64,000 nucleotides of DNA from Paenibacillus physcomitrellae (GTDB lineage: Bacteria; Bacillota; Bacilli; Paenibacillales; Paenibacillaceae). Numbering within the stretch: position 1 is the stretch's first letter; every line of letters begins with the position of its first letter. A program made the position numbers and the translations under genes. The notes beneath the pieces are model-generated. The model had not been told where the DNA came from, ran no database searches, and saw only the letters and a list, made by a program, of their open reading frames with translations. The stretch covers positions 2,639,501 to 2,703,500 of the forward strand of contig NZ_CP022584.1 in assembly GCF_002240225.1 (NCBI RefSeq). Reading direction: 5' to 3'. Positions 36,954-46,088 of the stretch are shown piece by piece.

Positions 36954-39521
36954 TCATCTTAAACTATTATCCCCGTCATAAATATAGTAAAAGCCTTGGC
37001 TGGCCAGCGGGATTCTGGCTCCCTGGAACTCGTCGTAGACGGTGAGCGTAAAGTTGCCGCCTTTGAGATCCTGATAAATCGAATCGCTGTTGCTGAAGCT
37101 GAGCGTATTTCCCTCACCAGTCTTCAAGTCCGTTTCTGGCGTCAGCTCCTTGTCGAAGACACGTCCCAGCGAATCCTTCATCTCCAGCACATATTTATGG
37201 CCGAATTCTCCCATGATATAGGCATTGCCGCGGGTTAGCGTATACGTCAATCCAACCTGTACCGTAGAGGAACCATTTAATGTAGCAGCCACGTCAGTGA
37301 TACTTAAGGAGTAAGGATTAATCCCCATACCCGAAAGCGTCGAATTCGTTCCAGGTGTCTGGACATTCAGAGCCATTTCGCCGGCATTGATATAGCCAGT
37401 AGATTCAGTCTTAAGCGGAGTAAGCTTGTTGTCCGCGATTCCTTCTCCGACGACCAGCTTCATATCCTGCGTGTAAAGGCCTTTTGGCAGATTGGTCCAG
37501 AGCACGACAAGACCGCTTTGCTGGGATGGAGCAGGCGTATCTACTTGTACAACTTGCGCTTGATAGGTTTGTCCGGAGCTGGTTTCAAAATAACCCACCA
37601 ACTGCGACAAATCCAGTTGATGTTTCTCCAGATTCTTCACTTCAAGTTCGGTATACATAACATCGTTATAAGATCCTGTATAAACCGTGGATCTGACTTC
37701 TTTGATTTCCTCTTCGCGTCCTTGATTGTCGAGTTTGTAGCTCTTACCTTTGTCTACTACCGGAAGACTCGGCATTTCACCCAAATGGGTGAACCGGAAC
37801 CATTCGGACGAGTTGTCGCCTATTTTCTCCATCAACGCCACTTGAAGCTGGGTAACATCCAGGCCGGCAGGAAGCTTGCTGACCACATAAACATTCGTGC
37901 TTTGATCAGCGCCCAACAGACTGGAAGGCGAAGTGCTGACCAGATTCACATCATTGGCAAGCTGCGCAGAATCCACTTTAAACTGTCCGGTTAAGTCCGG
38001 TAGCGTAATCGTTTTGTTCGCATGGTTCGCGATCGTAATCTTGGCGCTTACTAAATCTCCGTCACTCCAAGGCAGGCGCTGTATGGAAGAGAGTGTTAAA
38101 CCAACCAGGCCGTTATTGGTTTGCATAAACTGCTCAGTACCCAAAGTATTCTGCAACTGGACAGCTTCAGGAAGCTGGAAAATCCCTACCGGGTAGTTGA
38201 AGGAAGCCGCTGAAGAAGTACCCCCACCAGTTCCGGTACCAGTAGAATCACTCGGCGTTTGCTGTGCAGCACCAGGAGCATTCACAAACAGCTGCAATCC
38301 ATCAGTAATGACGGAAGAATCTACCGTAATATTAAGTTTGATGCTTCTGCTCTCCTGCGGCGCCAATGTTACGTTATCCAAAGCAGACGTTGTGATCGGA
38401 AGGGTATAGCCGTTAGAAGTATGCAGCTCGAAGCCATAGTCAGGAACACTTACCGTTTTCATCCCTGAATTACGCAGCAGGAATTGGATGGACAAATCGC
38501 TTTTGCCATAGCTTTGATTCACCCAAGCTCCTGTTACACTAGCCGCCAACTTCCCGTTCGACAACTCAATCGTCTTCTCGGCGTTTGGTTTGACAGCGAC
38601 CGTTTCATTCTTAACGGATGCCAGCTGCATCGTAGCGATTGGCAAACTCGTTTTAGCTGTTTCATCGTCTTGAATCACTTGCAGTTCCAGATTCTTGAGA
38701 GAAACGGATTTAGGAATCGATGCCATCAGTTTCAGTGTTTGGCTATCTTGAGGCTGAATCGAGTAGCCTGTACTCGATGTGTCCGCTGTTAGAGGATAGT
38801 TCGACCCGCTGGCTGTCTTGATGACAAATTTTAACTTCGGATCTTCAAACAGTTTGTAACCGATGTTCTGTACGTTCAGATCTACCCCTACATAATTGTA
38901 GCTGCCGGAGAGGAATGAGGTTACGCTGTTTACTTTAAGTTTGACAGGCGCTTCATTAATTCGAAGCGTCTTGGAATAAGCCGCTGGCGTAGACAACAAA
39001 TACCCTTCGGGAATTTTGAACTGCCCCAGCTTCCTTTCATAATTAGCCTGACTGAAATCCCATTTCACAATATCAAAAATCAGGCCCGTAGGCTTAATAT
39101 GCTTGGCCACTTTAACGGAATAAGTCAACGTTACCGAAGATCCCGGTGCTACAGACTTCTTCTCTTTATCCGCTGTAATCAACGTTGGATTATATACGGT
39201 ACCGCTTACGGTTTTGACCTTAGTCCAGTAGTCAATCAGATTCAAGCTTTTGGTATCTCCGTTGGTAACGGTCAAAGTGTAAGTAATCAAATTTGAGTCG
39301 TCTTGGGAAAGAGTGTTGATGTCAGTTAATCGTATGTAGCTCTTGGAGGTAAGTTTAACGGAAGGAAGATTGTTGATCGTATGTATGACTGGTGTGGAAG
39401 CAGCCTTTGATGTCGATGCTTTGGAAGCTTCAGTACTGCTTGTTGCCGCCATAGCCGGTGGCACACTGCCAACCAAAAGAGTTAGTCCCAATGCCGTCGC
39501 TGTGATTTGGATCTTTTTCAA
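36954..39521 (-). CDS. large secreted beta-rich protein of unknown function
   Basis: This 855-residue protein has a clear signal peptide (IQITATALGLTLLVGSVPPAMA). The rest is a series of Ig-like beta modules of ~120-150 residues, each with hydrophobic strands and a turn such as APGSSVTL, QPQDSQTLKL or APQESRSIKL. A Ser/Thr/Gly linker (TPSDSTGTGTGGGTSS) sits mid-protein. There are no SLH, LPXTG or catalytic motifs. The start is TTG with GGAGGTC nine bases upstream. It lies next to the S-layer switch region, just outside the putative inverting segment. Confidence 0.82.
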   Translation of the reverse strand: MKKIQITATALGLTLLVGSVPPAMAATSSTEASKASTSKAASTPVIHTINNLPSVKLTSKSYIRLTDINTLSQDDSNLITYTLTVTNGDTKSLNLIDYWTKVKTVSGTVYNPTLITADKEKKSVAPGSSVTLTYSVKVAKHIKPTGLIFDIVKWDFSQANYERKLGQFKIPEGYLLSTPAAYSKTLRINEAPVKLKVNSVTSFLSGSYNYVGVDLNVQNIGYKLFEDPKLKFVIKTASGSNYPLTADTSSTGYSIQPQDSQTLKLMASIPKSVSLKNLELQVIQDDETAKTSLPIATMQLASVKNETVAVKPNAEKTIELSNGKLAASVTGAWVNQSYGKSDLSIQFLLRNSGMKTVSVPDYGFELHTSNGYTLPITTSALDNVTLAPQESRSIKLNITVDSSVITDGLQLFVNAPGAAQQTPSDSTGTGTGGGTSSAASFNYPVGIFQLPEAVQLQNTLGTEQFMQTNNGLVGLTLSSIQRLPWSDGDLVSAKITIANHANKTITLPDLTGQFKVDSAQLANDVNLVSTSPSSLLGADQSTNVYVVSKLPAGLDVTQLQVALMEKIGDNSSEWFRFTHLGEMPSLPVVDKGKSYKLDNQGREEEIKEVRSTVYTGSYNDVMYTELEVKNLEKHQLDLSQLVGYFETSSGQTYQAQVVQVDTPAPSQQSGLVVLWTNLPKGLYTQDMKLVVGEGIADNKLTPLKTESTGYINAGEMALNVQTPGTNSTLSGMGINPYSLSITDVAATLNGSSTVQVGLTYTLTRGNAYIMGEFGHKYVLEMKDSLGRVFDKELTPETDLKTGEGNTLSFSNSDSIYQDLKGGNFTLTVYDEFQGARIPLASQGFYYIYDGDNSLR

Positions 39522-39914
39522 GCCAGTTGACCTCCTGTGTTCTTGATATAGTAATAAACGAATTTGATAGGAGAATGTTTCTTGGAAATGGAAAAAAGTG
39601 CATAGTCTATAACCTAAAATGGGAAGGTTAGAATGTGCATATTTATCTTAACATTATTTTGTTGGACAGTAACTTAAAGTTGGCTGAATTAATATCTCTA
39701 ATTTAATTGTTGACCCAAAAAGAGGTACTCACTTTCTAATTGTTCGCTTCTAGCTTGTTCTCCCTTAAGGTTCTCATATTTCCCCATCTTATCCTATGAC
39801 GGTGTTGATGGTGCCTATGGCGAAGATGCTCGTCTACCAAATGTTAATAGTCATAGTATAATTTCAGATTTTGATTCGGGTGTCTCACCTCTGGGGAGCA
39901 TCATAGCACTTATA
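39522..39914. other. 393-base gap upstream of the silent S-layer cassette
   Basis: From about 39714 the plus strand is open in frame with the cassette, but it has no start codon preceded by a ribosome binding site and no similarity to the S-layer N-terminus. The segment would serve as the fixed left flank of the inversion. The left half must contain the promoter of the gene ending at 36954, not identified with confidence. Confidence 0.5.
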
Positions 39915-39941
39915 AGCGTAACTGCAACTAACCTTAAAGAA
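39915..39941 (+). repeat. 27-bp inverted repeat, left copy (candidate recombination site)
   Basis: The sequence begins AGCGTAACTGCAACTAACC and continues CTTAAAGAA; it is identical to the minus-strand sequence at 49851..49825. Upstream of position 39915 similarity to the S-layer gene stops at once; downstream it decays gradually into protein-level similarity. In both copies it encodes SVTATNLKE in the same frame. Confidence 0.92.
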
Positions 39942-42908
39942 ATCGATGTTAAATTCGACGGTTCTGTTGACGAAACAACTGCTACAGACAAAGCTAACTA
40001 CACACTGGCTTCCGGAGCTGTTGATTCTGCTGAGTTGCTTGACAACCAAACAGTACGTTTGACTGTTGTTGATCATCTTACTAACCAAACAGCAAACAAG
40101 TTGACTGTTAAAAATGTAAAAGCTGGCGACAAAGTTATTTCTGTCACTGATTTTGCATTTACTCCTGTTGACAACACTTTGCCAACTGTCACTGAGGTGA
40201 AGAGTCTTGGAACGAAGGCTATTAAAGTAACATTCTCTGAACCAGTGGAAAAAGCTACATCCGGAAACTTCCAAGTTGATGGAAAGTCTTTCTATGGATC
40301 TGCAACACAAGAATCAAGAGAAATTATCCTGACTCCATATGACTCTGCAACCCTTTCTGTTGGAGAACATACTCTGACAGTAGCTGGCGTTGAAGACTAC
40401 TTCGGTCTTAAAGCGTTGAGCTCTGACAGCAAATTTACAGTAGTTGAAGACAAAACTGCTCCTACTGTAACAAACGTTGAAGCTACTTTGGAAAAAGTAA
40501 CAGTAACATTCAGTGAAGAAGTGGATCCGGCTACAGTAACTAAAACTAATGTTTACTGGAAATCCGGTGACACTAAAATGACTGCTGTAGGTATGAAGAA
40601 AATCGCAGCTGATAAGTATGAATTTGATTTCACAGGAAAAGCATTGCCTGGTTATGAAACAACTTTGTTTGTTGAAGGTGTGAAGGATTACTCTGGCAAT
40701 GTGATCACTGAAACTCAAGTTAAAGTAACAGCGACTGTAGACCAAACTCGTCCTGAGGTTGCTAGTGTCAAAGTTGATTCTTTGATCCCTACCAAGGTTA
40801 CAGTTAAATTTACTAAAGCGGTTAGCGCTGCAGATGTAAAATACTACACTATCACTGATGCTGACGGAAAATCTGTTGGTATTCGCACAGTAACTGCCGC
40901 ACCTGGTGATACAACTGGTCAAGTATTTGAAATCACAACATACACTGCATTGACAAATACGAATACTATTAAAATTTCCGGTGTTCGTGATTTGACAACA
41001 CTGCAAAACACTATGTTGGACTTTACTACAACAATCTCTCTAGATGATAAAACTGCTCCAGAGTACTCTAGTACTTCTGCAAGTACTTCTAGAAACATCG
41101 TTATTGCTTTCAATGAAGCAATGGATCCAGCTACACTGGCTAATCCTGCAAACTACCTGATTACCGTAAATGGTACTGCAAGACAACTTCCTGAAGGAAC
41201 TGAGCTTACGCCAGTACAAAGTGGTAAAGCTGTACTTGTTAAGTTGCCGCAATACTACGGTACAACTGAATTGACAATCCCAACTACATTTGGTGGCGCT
41301 GGTTCTGTAACTGCGATCCAAGTAATGGGTGTTAAAGACGTTGCTGGTAACACATTGAAGGATTATTTCAAACTTATTACACTTGTTGCTGCACCGGCTG
41401 GGTTGTCTGTTTATGATACTGATATCCATCCAACTGCAAACGCTGCTTACACAGCTAATGGCGAAGTGAAAGTTCGTTTCAATCAACCAATCGGCAAAGC
41501 TGTTGCAGATGATTTCACAATCAATGGAGCAAACATCGATAGTGTTGACACTGATGGCACCGATGTTGTTACTCTTCATGTAAGTGGTACCGCGTTGAAT
41601 AGCACAACTCCAAACTTTACGTTGGCAATTGCGGCTAACAATGGTATCGAAACAGTGACTGGTAACGAGGCTACCAATGCTCTTACTACAATTACAGTAG
41701 CTGATGCTGTGAAACCAGAAATCAAGCTGGCTTCCGGAGCTTACTTGCCAACAGTTGCTGCATCGAACAAAATTATTGTTCCATTCAGTGAAACGCTTGA
41801 TACAGCAAATGACGCAAACTACAAATATGATTTGGTTGTTACTAAATTGTCGGATGGATCTGTTGTTCCAGTGACTGCTTACAATACTCAAGTGGGTGAT
41901 GCAACTGGTGCAGCTCATACTGCTCCAAACAATGCAGTAATTATTACACTGATTAATCCTACTGCAAGTGCTGAGTACTCTGTTGCAATTAAAGATGGTG
42001 CTGACTTCATTCAAGACCTTAACAATAATGTTGCTGCTAAATCTTCAACATTCTACACAGGTTTGAACGGAATTAGCCCAGCCCCAGCTGCTCCAACGGT
42101 AAATGCTGTGGCAGATAACGAAACTACAGTAACAGGTACTGCAGAAGCTGGTTCTACTGTAACAGTTAAAGATGCTGGTGGTACAACATTGGGATCAACA
42201 ACAGCTAACGCTGCGACTGGTGCTTTCTCTGTGACAATTACTGCTCAAACAGCAGGATCGGTACTTTCGGTGACTGCTACAAACGCTGCAGGAAATGTAA
42301 GCTCTGTAGCAACTGTTACTGTTTCTGACAATACTGCTCCAACTGCACCAACATTAACTGCACAAAATGTTAAAGGTGGAGACGTGGTAACAATTCCAGC
42401 TGCTGGCACTGGTAATACAGCATGGTTGGCTCCTGCAGGAACAACTACTTTTGTAGAAGGTCCAACGATGACTAAAGCTGCAAATGATGCTGTAACTACA
42501 ATTGCTGCACCAACTAACGAAGGAACATATTATCTGTACCTTGTTGATGCTGCTGGTAATGCTTCTACTGCATCTACTGGTACTGTTGTAGTTGATAACA
42601 CTGCTCCTTCTGTAGCAACTAAACTTTCTGCCCCTGGAGCATTGACTACCAGTGAATCATTAGTATTTAGTGAAGCTCTTGATTCAGCGAGCAGAAGTGC
42701 TGTAAAAACTGCAGTAGATGCTGCGTATGTTGCAGCTCCTGGTACTGGCACAGCCACTGTGTCTAGTGCCTGGGATACTGATAATAAGACTTTGAATGTT
42801 ACAATCACTGTAACAGGTGACGGTGTTGTGAACTCCTCGGCTATAGCTCCAATTGCTGTAACTGATCTTGCAGGAAATACTTCTGCTGCACTTGCCGTAC
42901 AAAACTAA
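39915..42908 (+). CDS. silent, start-less S-layer protein cassette (alternative C-terminal region)
   Basis: There are 997 open codons with no promoter, start, signal peptide or SLH domain. The product would match residues 260 onward of the expressed S-layer protein: VDNTLPTV...SLGTK, DGKSFYG, FTVVEDK.APTV, VEGVKDYSGN and LQNTMLD are shared. Overall identity looks around half and the C-termini are unrelated (cassette ends SSALAVQN-like, with Ig modules such as AAGNVSSVATVTVSDNTAPTAP). It is in inverted orientation to the expressed gene and has its own terminator. A TTG at 40035 could in theory start translation. It is best read as a donor/alternative allele. Confidence 0.85.
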   Translation, partial: SVTATNLKEIDVKFDGSVDETTATDKANYTLASGAVDSAELLDNQTVRLTVVDHLTNQTANKLTVKNVKAGDKVISVTDFAFTPVDNTLPTVTEVKSLGTKAIKVTFSEPVEKATSGNFQVDGKSFYGSATQESREIILTPYDSATLSVGEHTLTVAGVEDYFGLKALSSDSKFTVVEDKTAPTVTNVEATLEKVTVTFSEEVDPATVTKTNVYWKSGDTKMTAVGMKKIAADKYEFDFTGKALPGYETTLFVEGVKDYSGNVITETQVKVTATVDQTRPEVASVKVDSLIPTKVTVKFTKAVSAADVKYYTITDADGKSVGIRTVTAAPGDTTGQVFEITTYTALTNTNTIKISGVRDLTTLQNTMLDFTTTISLDDKTAPEYSSTSASTSRNIVIAFNEAMDPATLANPANYLITVNGTARQLPEGTELTPVQSGKAVLVKLPQYYGTTELTIPTTFGGAGSVTAIQVMGVKDVAGNTLKDYFKLITLVAAPAGLSVYDTDIHPTANAAYTANGEVKVRFNQPIGKAVADDFTINGANIDSVDTDGTDVVTLHVSGTALNSTTPNFTLAIAANNGIETVTGNEATNALTTITVADAVKPEIKLASGAYLPTVAASNKIIVPFSETLDTANDANYKYDLVVTKLSDGSVVPVTAYNTQVGDATGAAHTAPNNAVIITLINPTASAEYSVAIKDGADFIQDLNNNVAAKSSTFYTGLNGISPAPAAPTVNAVADNETTVTGTAEAGSTVTVKDAGGTTLGSTTANAATGAFSVTITAQTAGSVLSVTATNAAGNVSSVATVTVSDNTAPTAPTLTAQNVKGGDVVTIPAAGTGNTAWLAPAGTTTFVEGPTMTKAANDAVTTIAAPTNEGTYYLYLVDAAGNASTASTGTVVVDNTAPSVATKLSAPGALTTSESLVFSEALDSASRSAVKTAVDAAYVAAPGTGTATVSSAWDTDNKTLNVTITVTGDGVVNSSAIAPIAVTDLAGNTSAALAVQN

Positions 42909-42924
42909 TCGTATTATTCATCTA

Positions 42925-42956
42925 AAGGAAGTCCGATTTCTCGGACTTCCTTTTTT
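42925..42956 (+). terminator. terminator of the silent cassette
   Basis: GGAAGTCCGA-TTTC-TCGGACTTCC followed by TTTTTT on the plus strand, 17 bases after the stop codon. A preserved strong terminator argues that the cassette is expressed in some state. Confidence 0.93.
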
Positions 42957-43164
42957 AACTCTAAGGAAAATAACAACATGCATTTTTGTATAAGAAATCT
43001 GGTTTGAATAGAATTAAAAGCGTATATTATATTACTGAATAAGATGCACAGTCCTAATTCCCTTCGTGGAGTTAGGGCTATTTCTATTTCAAGGAGGAAT
43101 GAAGTCTAAATCATTACAACGCTTCAAAGCCAGAGCTATACAAACCGCAACCAGGAGCATCAAA

Positions 43165-43617
43165 ATGAATCACCAGCTCCAAAAGAGAATAAACATTGTC
43201 AGAGTGAAGCTAGTCAGGGAATCCAGTCTGCTGTACAAGGAAAGATCCCTCTGCTCCCCCGAAGATGGATACAAGCTGATGAGGCATTATCTCGCCGACC
43301 TAGACCGTGAGGCCTTCATCGTTGTCAGCTTGGATACCAAGAACTCCCCCGTCTCCATCAACGTCTGCCACATCGGCACCCTCAATGCCACAATCGTCCA
43401 CCCCAGGGAAGTCATGAAAGCCGCAATCCTCTCCAATGCGTCCTCCATCATCGTAGGACACAACCACCCCAGCGGAAACAGCTCCCCCTCTCAAGAAGAC
43501 ATTTCCACTACTGAAAGACTGGCGGAAGCAGGTAAGATCATCGGCATCGAGCTGCTGGATCACATCATCGTAGGTAACGATAACTTTGTCTCCTTGAAGA
43601 CACGGGGATACATTTGA
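43165..43617 (+). CDS. RadC-like JAB-domain protein
   Basis: This 150-residue protein carries the JAB/MPN metalloprotease-like fold of the RadC family, with the metal motif VGHNHPSGNSSPSQED (His99, His101, Asp112). RadC-like proteins are common on mobile elements; the function is unresolved. I chose ATG 43165, seven bases after AGGAG; GTG 43066 and ATG 43099 upstream have poor spacing. It lies within the putative inverting segment and overlaps nothing. Confidence 0.82.
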   Translation: MNHQLQKRINIVRVKLVRESSLLYKERSLCSPEDGYKLMRHYLADLDREAFIVVSLDTKNSPVSINVCHIGTLNATIVHPREVMKAAILSNASSIIVGHNHPSGNSSPSQEDISTTERLAEAGKIIGIELLDHIIVGNDNFVSLKTRGYI

Positions 43618-43631
43618 AAGGAAGTGACCGA

Positions 43632-43928
43632 ATGAAGGAACTGGATTGGTTTGTAACGACCCTAGAGAGCGAATTTCAGGTCAGAGTGAATCGGGAAGAG
43701 GTGAGCTATGAGGCCGTTGAATTATCGTTTGATGAGCTGGATGAGTCCCTAATCCCGCGTGAACTGATTCACGATCTGCCTGAGTTCCTACTCTTTGAGA
43801 CGCTTGTGAACGACAGCGAGGACGGGACCGAATGGCTTGGAGTGATCGCCATGTCCACGGAAACGAAGAAATGGCATCTGCAAATGATCCTGAGAAGTGG
43901 CGAACCACTCCTGAGAAGAAGAGTCTAA
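43632..43928 (+). CDS. small acidic protein of unknown function
   Basis: This 98-residue, acidic protein (ELDWFVTTLESEFQVRV, SFDELDESLIPRELIHD) starts at ATG 43632, eight bases after GGAAG and 14 bases after the RadC-like gene, so the two are probably cotranscribed. No recognised domain; no membrane segment. Confidence 0.65.
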   Translation: MKELDWFVTTLESEFQVRVNREEVSYEAVELSFDELDESLIPRELIHDLPEFLLFETLVNDSEDGTEWLGVIAMSTETKKWHLQMILRSGEPLLRRRV

Positions 43929-43947
43929 GAGAAGATCCCTAACCGCG

Positions 43948-44091
43948 AACTCACGATATTTCTACGTGCAGGCTCACGAGATAACTACTTTAGCGGAATG
44001 TCAGAGAGAAAAAGTAGAAGCAGGACAAGCATTTAGCCCCTATTTAAGAGGGTAGAACTCACGGCATAAATATAATTCTATCGTGAGTTAC
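43948..44091. repeat. cluster of ACTCACGATA-type repeats
   Basis: Four related 10-12 base motifs occur in a non-coding gap: AACTCACGATAT (43948-43959), GGCTCACGAGATAA (43971-43984), GAACTCACGGCATA (from 44055) and, inverted, ATCGTGAGTTAC (44080-44091). The first and last form a near-perfect inverted pair. The spacing suggests an operator or recombinase-accessory site. Confidence 0.6.
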
Positions 44092-44112
44092 AAAGACGGG
44101 GAGAGTGGTTAC

Positions 44113-44325
44113 ATGCTATTTCCAAACATCCCGACAAAGACACTCGGAGGGAACGTATTCTGGGAGACAGTGCTCCAGAGGAGAGGATGGAAGCTGCAGC
44201 GGAATGTCTTCACCGAGCATTTCCGAATCCTGGACCCCAGACAAATTCGTCAGGCATGGGGATACGATGAAATGGAGATCAGAGAAGCGTTTCGTGTATT
44301 TACAGAGAATCAAATAAACGTCTAA
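44113..44325 (+). CDS. small basic protein of unknown function
   Basis: This 70-residue protein (MLFPNIPTKTLGGNVFWET... DPRQIRQAWGYDEMEIREAF) starts at ATG 44113 with GGGGAGAG upstream. The FRILDPRQIRQAWG segment may be an HTH-like helix pair. It lies directly after the ACTCACGATA repeats and 50 bases before a decayed recombinase gene. Confidence 0.6.
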   Translation: MLFPNIPTKTLGGNVFWETVLQRRGWKLQRNVFTEHFRILDPRQIRQAWGYDEMEIREAFRVFTENQINV

Positions 44326-44374
44326 AGCCATGAATGCACCCTACAGGATTCATGGCTTTTTTGCGTGTAAGGGG

Positions 44375-44993
44375 ATGAATCGAGTGAATGAACTTTCGCC
44401 GGCTTTTAGGCGTTGGCTCTTTGAGGAAGGAAGAGCCGAGAAAACGATTGAGTCTTACGTGGGTGACGTTGTTGCGTTCCAAAAGTACCTCGGCGAAAAG
44501 GCGGTTGATATCAGTCAGCCCCTCTCCCGCTTCGCCTTCGTCAGATACAAGCAGCATTTGGTAGACGAGCACTTCGCCTTGGCCACCACCAACAAGAAGA
44601 TCAACAGCCTCAAAGTATACAAGGACTTCCTCCTCCAAAAGGATTGGGTGGAAGAAGCGTACACCCAGCTCAAGAAGGATCAGGTGAAGATCGCAGCCGG
44701 AAGCGGGCTGGTCGGCATCAGGCAAGACATCGACTTTCTGACTTCTTCGCTTCTCGTCCTGGGCAAAGGAGGGAAGGTGAGGGAAATCAGATCCCGTTCG
44801 GAACTGGCTTTCTATCATTTCAAGAGAGCTTGACTTCAAGCTGTACCCGCATCTGTTCAGGCATACATTCTGTACAAGACTATTGAAAAAGGGTCTAGAC
44901 CCCACAGCGGTAAGCAAATTGGCTGGGCACTCGCCCCGGTTTAACCGTCTGATGGAAGAAGCCACTGTTTTTGATTCTAAAAATTCGTGCTAG
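44375..44993 (+). pseudogene. degenerate tyrosine recombinase
   Basis: The N-terminal core-binding (SAM-like) domain is present (LSPAFRRWLFEEGRAEKTIESYV... YKQHLVDEHFALATTNKKIN) as far as LGKGGKVREI. The catalytic domain is then broken. The original frame stops at 44833, and the next frame reads HLFRHTFCTRLLKKG...AVSKLAGHSPRFNRLMEEAT to a stop at 44993. This keeps the HxxRH and GHS boxes but has lost the region in between and the Tyr context. Internal deletion plus frameshift; not functional alone. Confidence 0.85.
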
Positions 44994-45133
44994 AGCAGTG
45001 AAGGGAATAAAAGCGGCTGAAGTCGGAGATGAATAAGTTCACTAACTGGCACAAAGTAAGAAACAAATCAAGAAGAAGAAAACGAATAACAAGTAGTTTC
45101 CGGTCCAAATCACACGTAAAAGGAGCGAAACAT

Positions 45134-46042
45134 ATGACAACAATCCAACATCACATCCATTCACAAAAGGAAGCAAACATTCCCTTCAGAACGTACATAG
45201 CAAAATTCCTGGAAGGACTCCAGGCAAAAAACACAAGCAATGAAACGATAAGCGGATACAAAAAGGACTTGGAAATGATCAATCGCTTCCTGGAGGAACG
45301 ATATAATGGCATCGTGATGCTTCATGATATAAAGACGCAGGATTTAGAAGACTATTTGAATGGGTTAAGCCGTGAGCGTAAGTATCAGCCGGCGAGCGTG
45401 AATCGGCATTTATGTACGATGCGCTCCTTCTATAACTTCGCCATCAAGCGCGACTGGACGAACGTCCATGCGGCAGCCCCCATCGATCCGCTGAAAGCAC
45501 CTACGAAGGAGCGAACCTACATTGATGAGAAGGAATACCACGAACTCGTACAAGCCATTGACCATCCGACCATCAAAACCATCGTGCAATTTCTCTTCTA
45601 CACGGGGCTGCGAATTGCGGAATGCCTAAACCTTACACTGGATGACGTGGACATTGATAACCTCAACATCCATGTCAAACATGGGAAAGGGGATAAGGAG
45701 CGGAATGTTCCCATTAGCGCAAAACTATCGCCGATTCTGACGGAGTACAAAGACATCATTCGGCCCGAAATAAGCAGCAAACGGTTCTTCGCTCTCGAAA
45801 AAACAGGCAAGGTCTCGGACGTGTACGTGAACTATATTCTGCACAAAACCACAGCTAAGCTGGGTTGGAAGAAGGTGATTACTTGCCACATCCTCAGACA
45901 TAGCTTTGCTTCCAATCTAGTTAAGAAAGATGTTCACGTCGTTCACATCCAGAAGCTGTTAGGTCACAGCGACCTCAAGACAACCTCGCGCTATGTCCAC
46001 TCCAATTACGATCAGTTAGCAAAAGCTGTAGCGGTACTATAA
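45134..46042 (+). CDS. tyrosine recombinase (XerC/XerD-like)
   Basis: Site-specific recombinase of 302 residues, starting at ATG 45134 behind AAAGGAG. It has a core-binding domain (~15-110) and a complete catalytic set: Arg160 (FYTGLRIAE), Lys185 (GKGDKERNVP), His252-x-x-Arg255 (CHILRHSFAS), His278 (LLGHSD) and nucleophile Tyr287 (TTSRYVHS). It lies between the S-layer gene and its silent cassette, inside the segment that would invert. It is the natural candidate enzyme for the switch, although a host XerCD or RecA route is possible. Confidence 0.92.
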   Translation: MTTIQHHIHSQKEANIPFRTYIAKFLEGLQAKNTSNETISGYKKDLEMINRFLEERYNGIVMLHDIKTQDLEDYLNGLSRERKYQPASVNRHLCTMRSFYNFAIKRDWTNVHAAAPIDPLKAPTKERTYIDEKEYHELVQAIDHPTIKTIVQFLFYTGLRIAECLNLTLDDVDIDNLNIHVKHGKGDKERNVPISAKLSPILTEYKDIIRPEISSKRFFALEKTGKVSDVYVNYILHKTTAKLGWKKVITCHILRHSFASNLVKKDVHVVHIQKLLGHSDLKTTSRYVHSNYDQLAKAVAVL

Positions 46043-46088
46043 AGGGGCATATTGCTTCCTCTTATCTTTTGCAGAAGGGATGAACCTA

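Noticed and set aside
40314-42014. Long Cys/Ser-rich open frames antisense to the S-layer cassette
   Set aside because: They result from the Thr/Val/Ala-rich codon pattern on the other strand; no family resemblance or start signals.
40035-42908. Translation of the cassette from TTG 40035 as a normal gene
   Set aside because: No ribosome binding site, no signal peptide, and the reading frame is open and homologous to the S-layer gene from 39915, well upstream of that codon.
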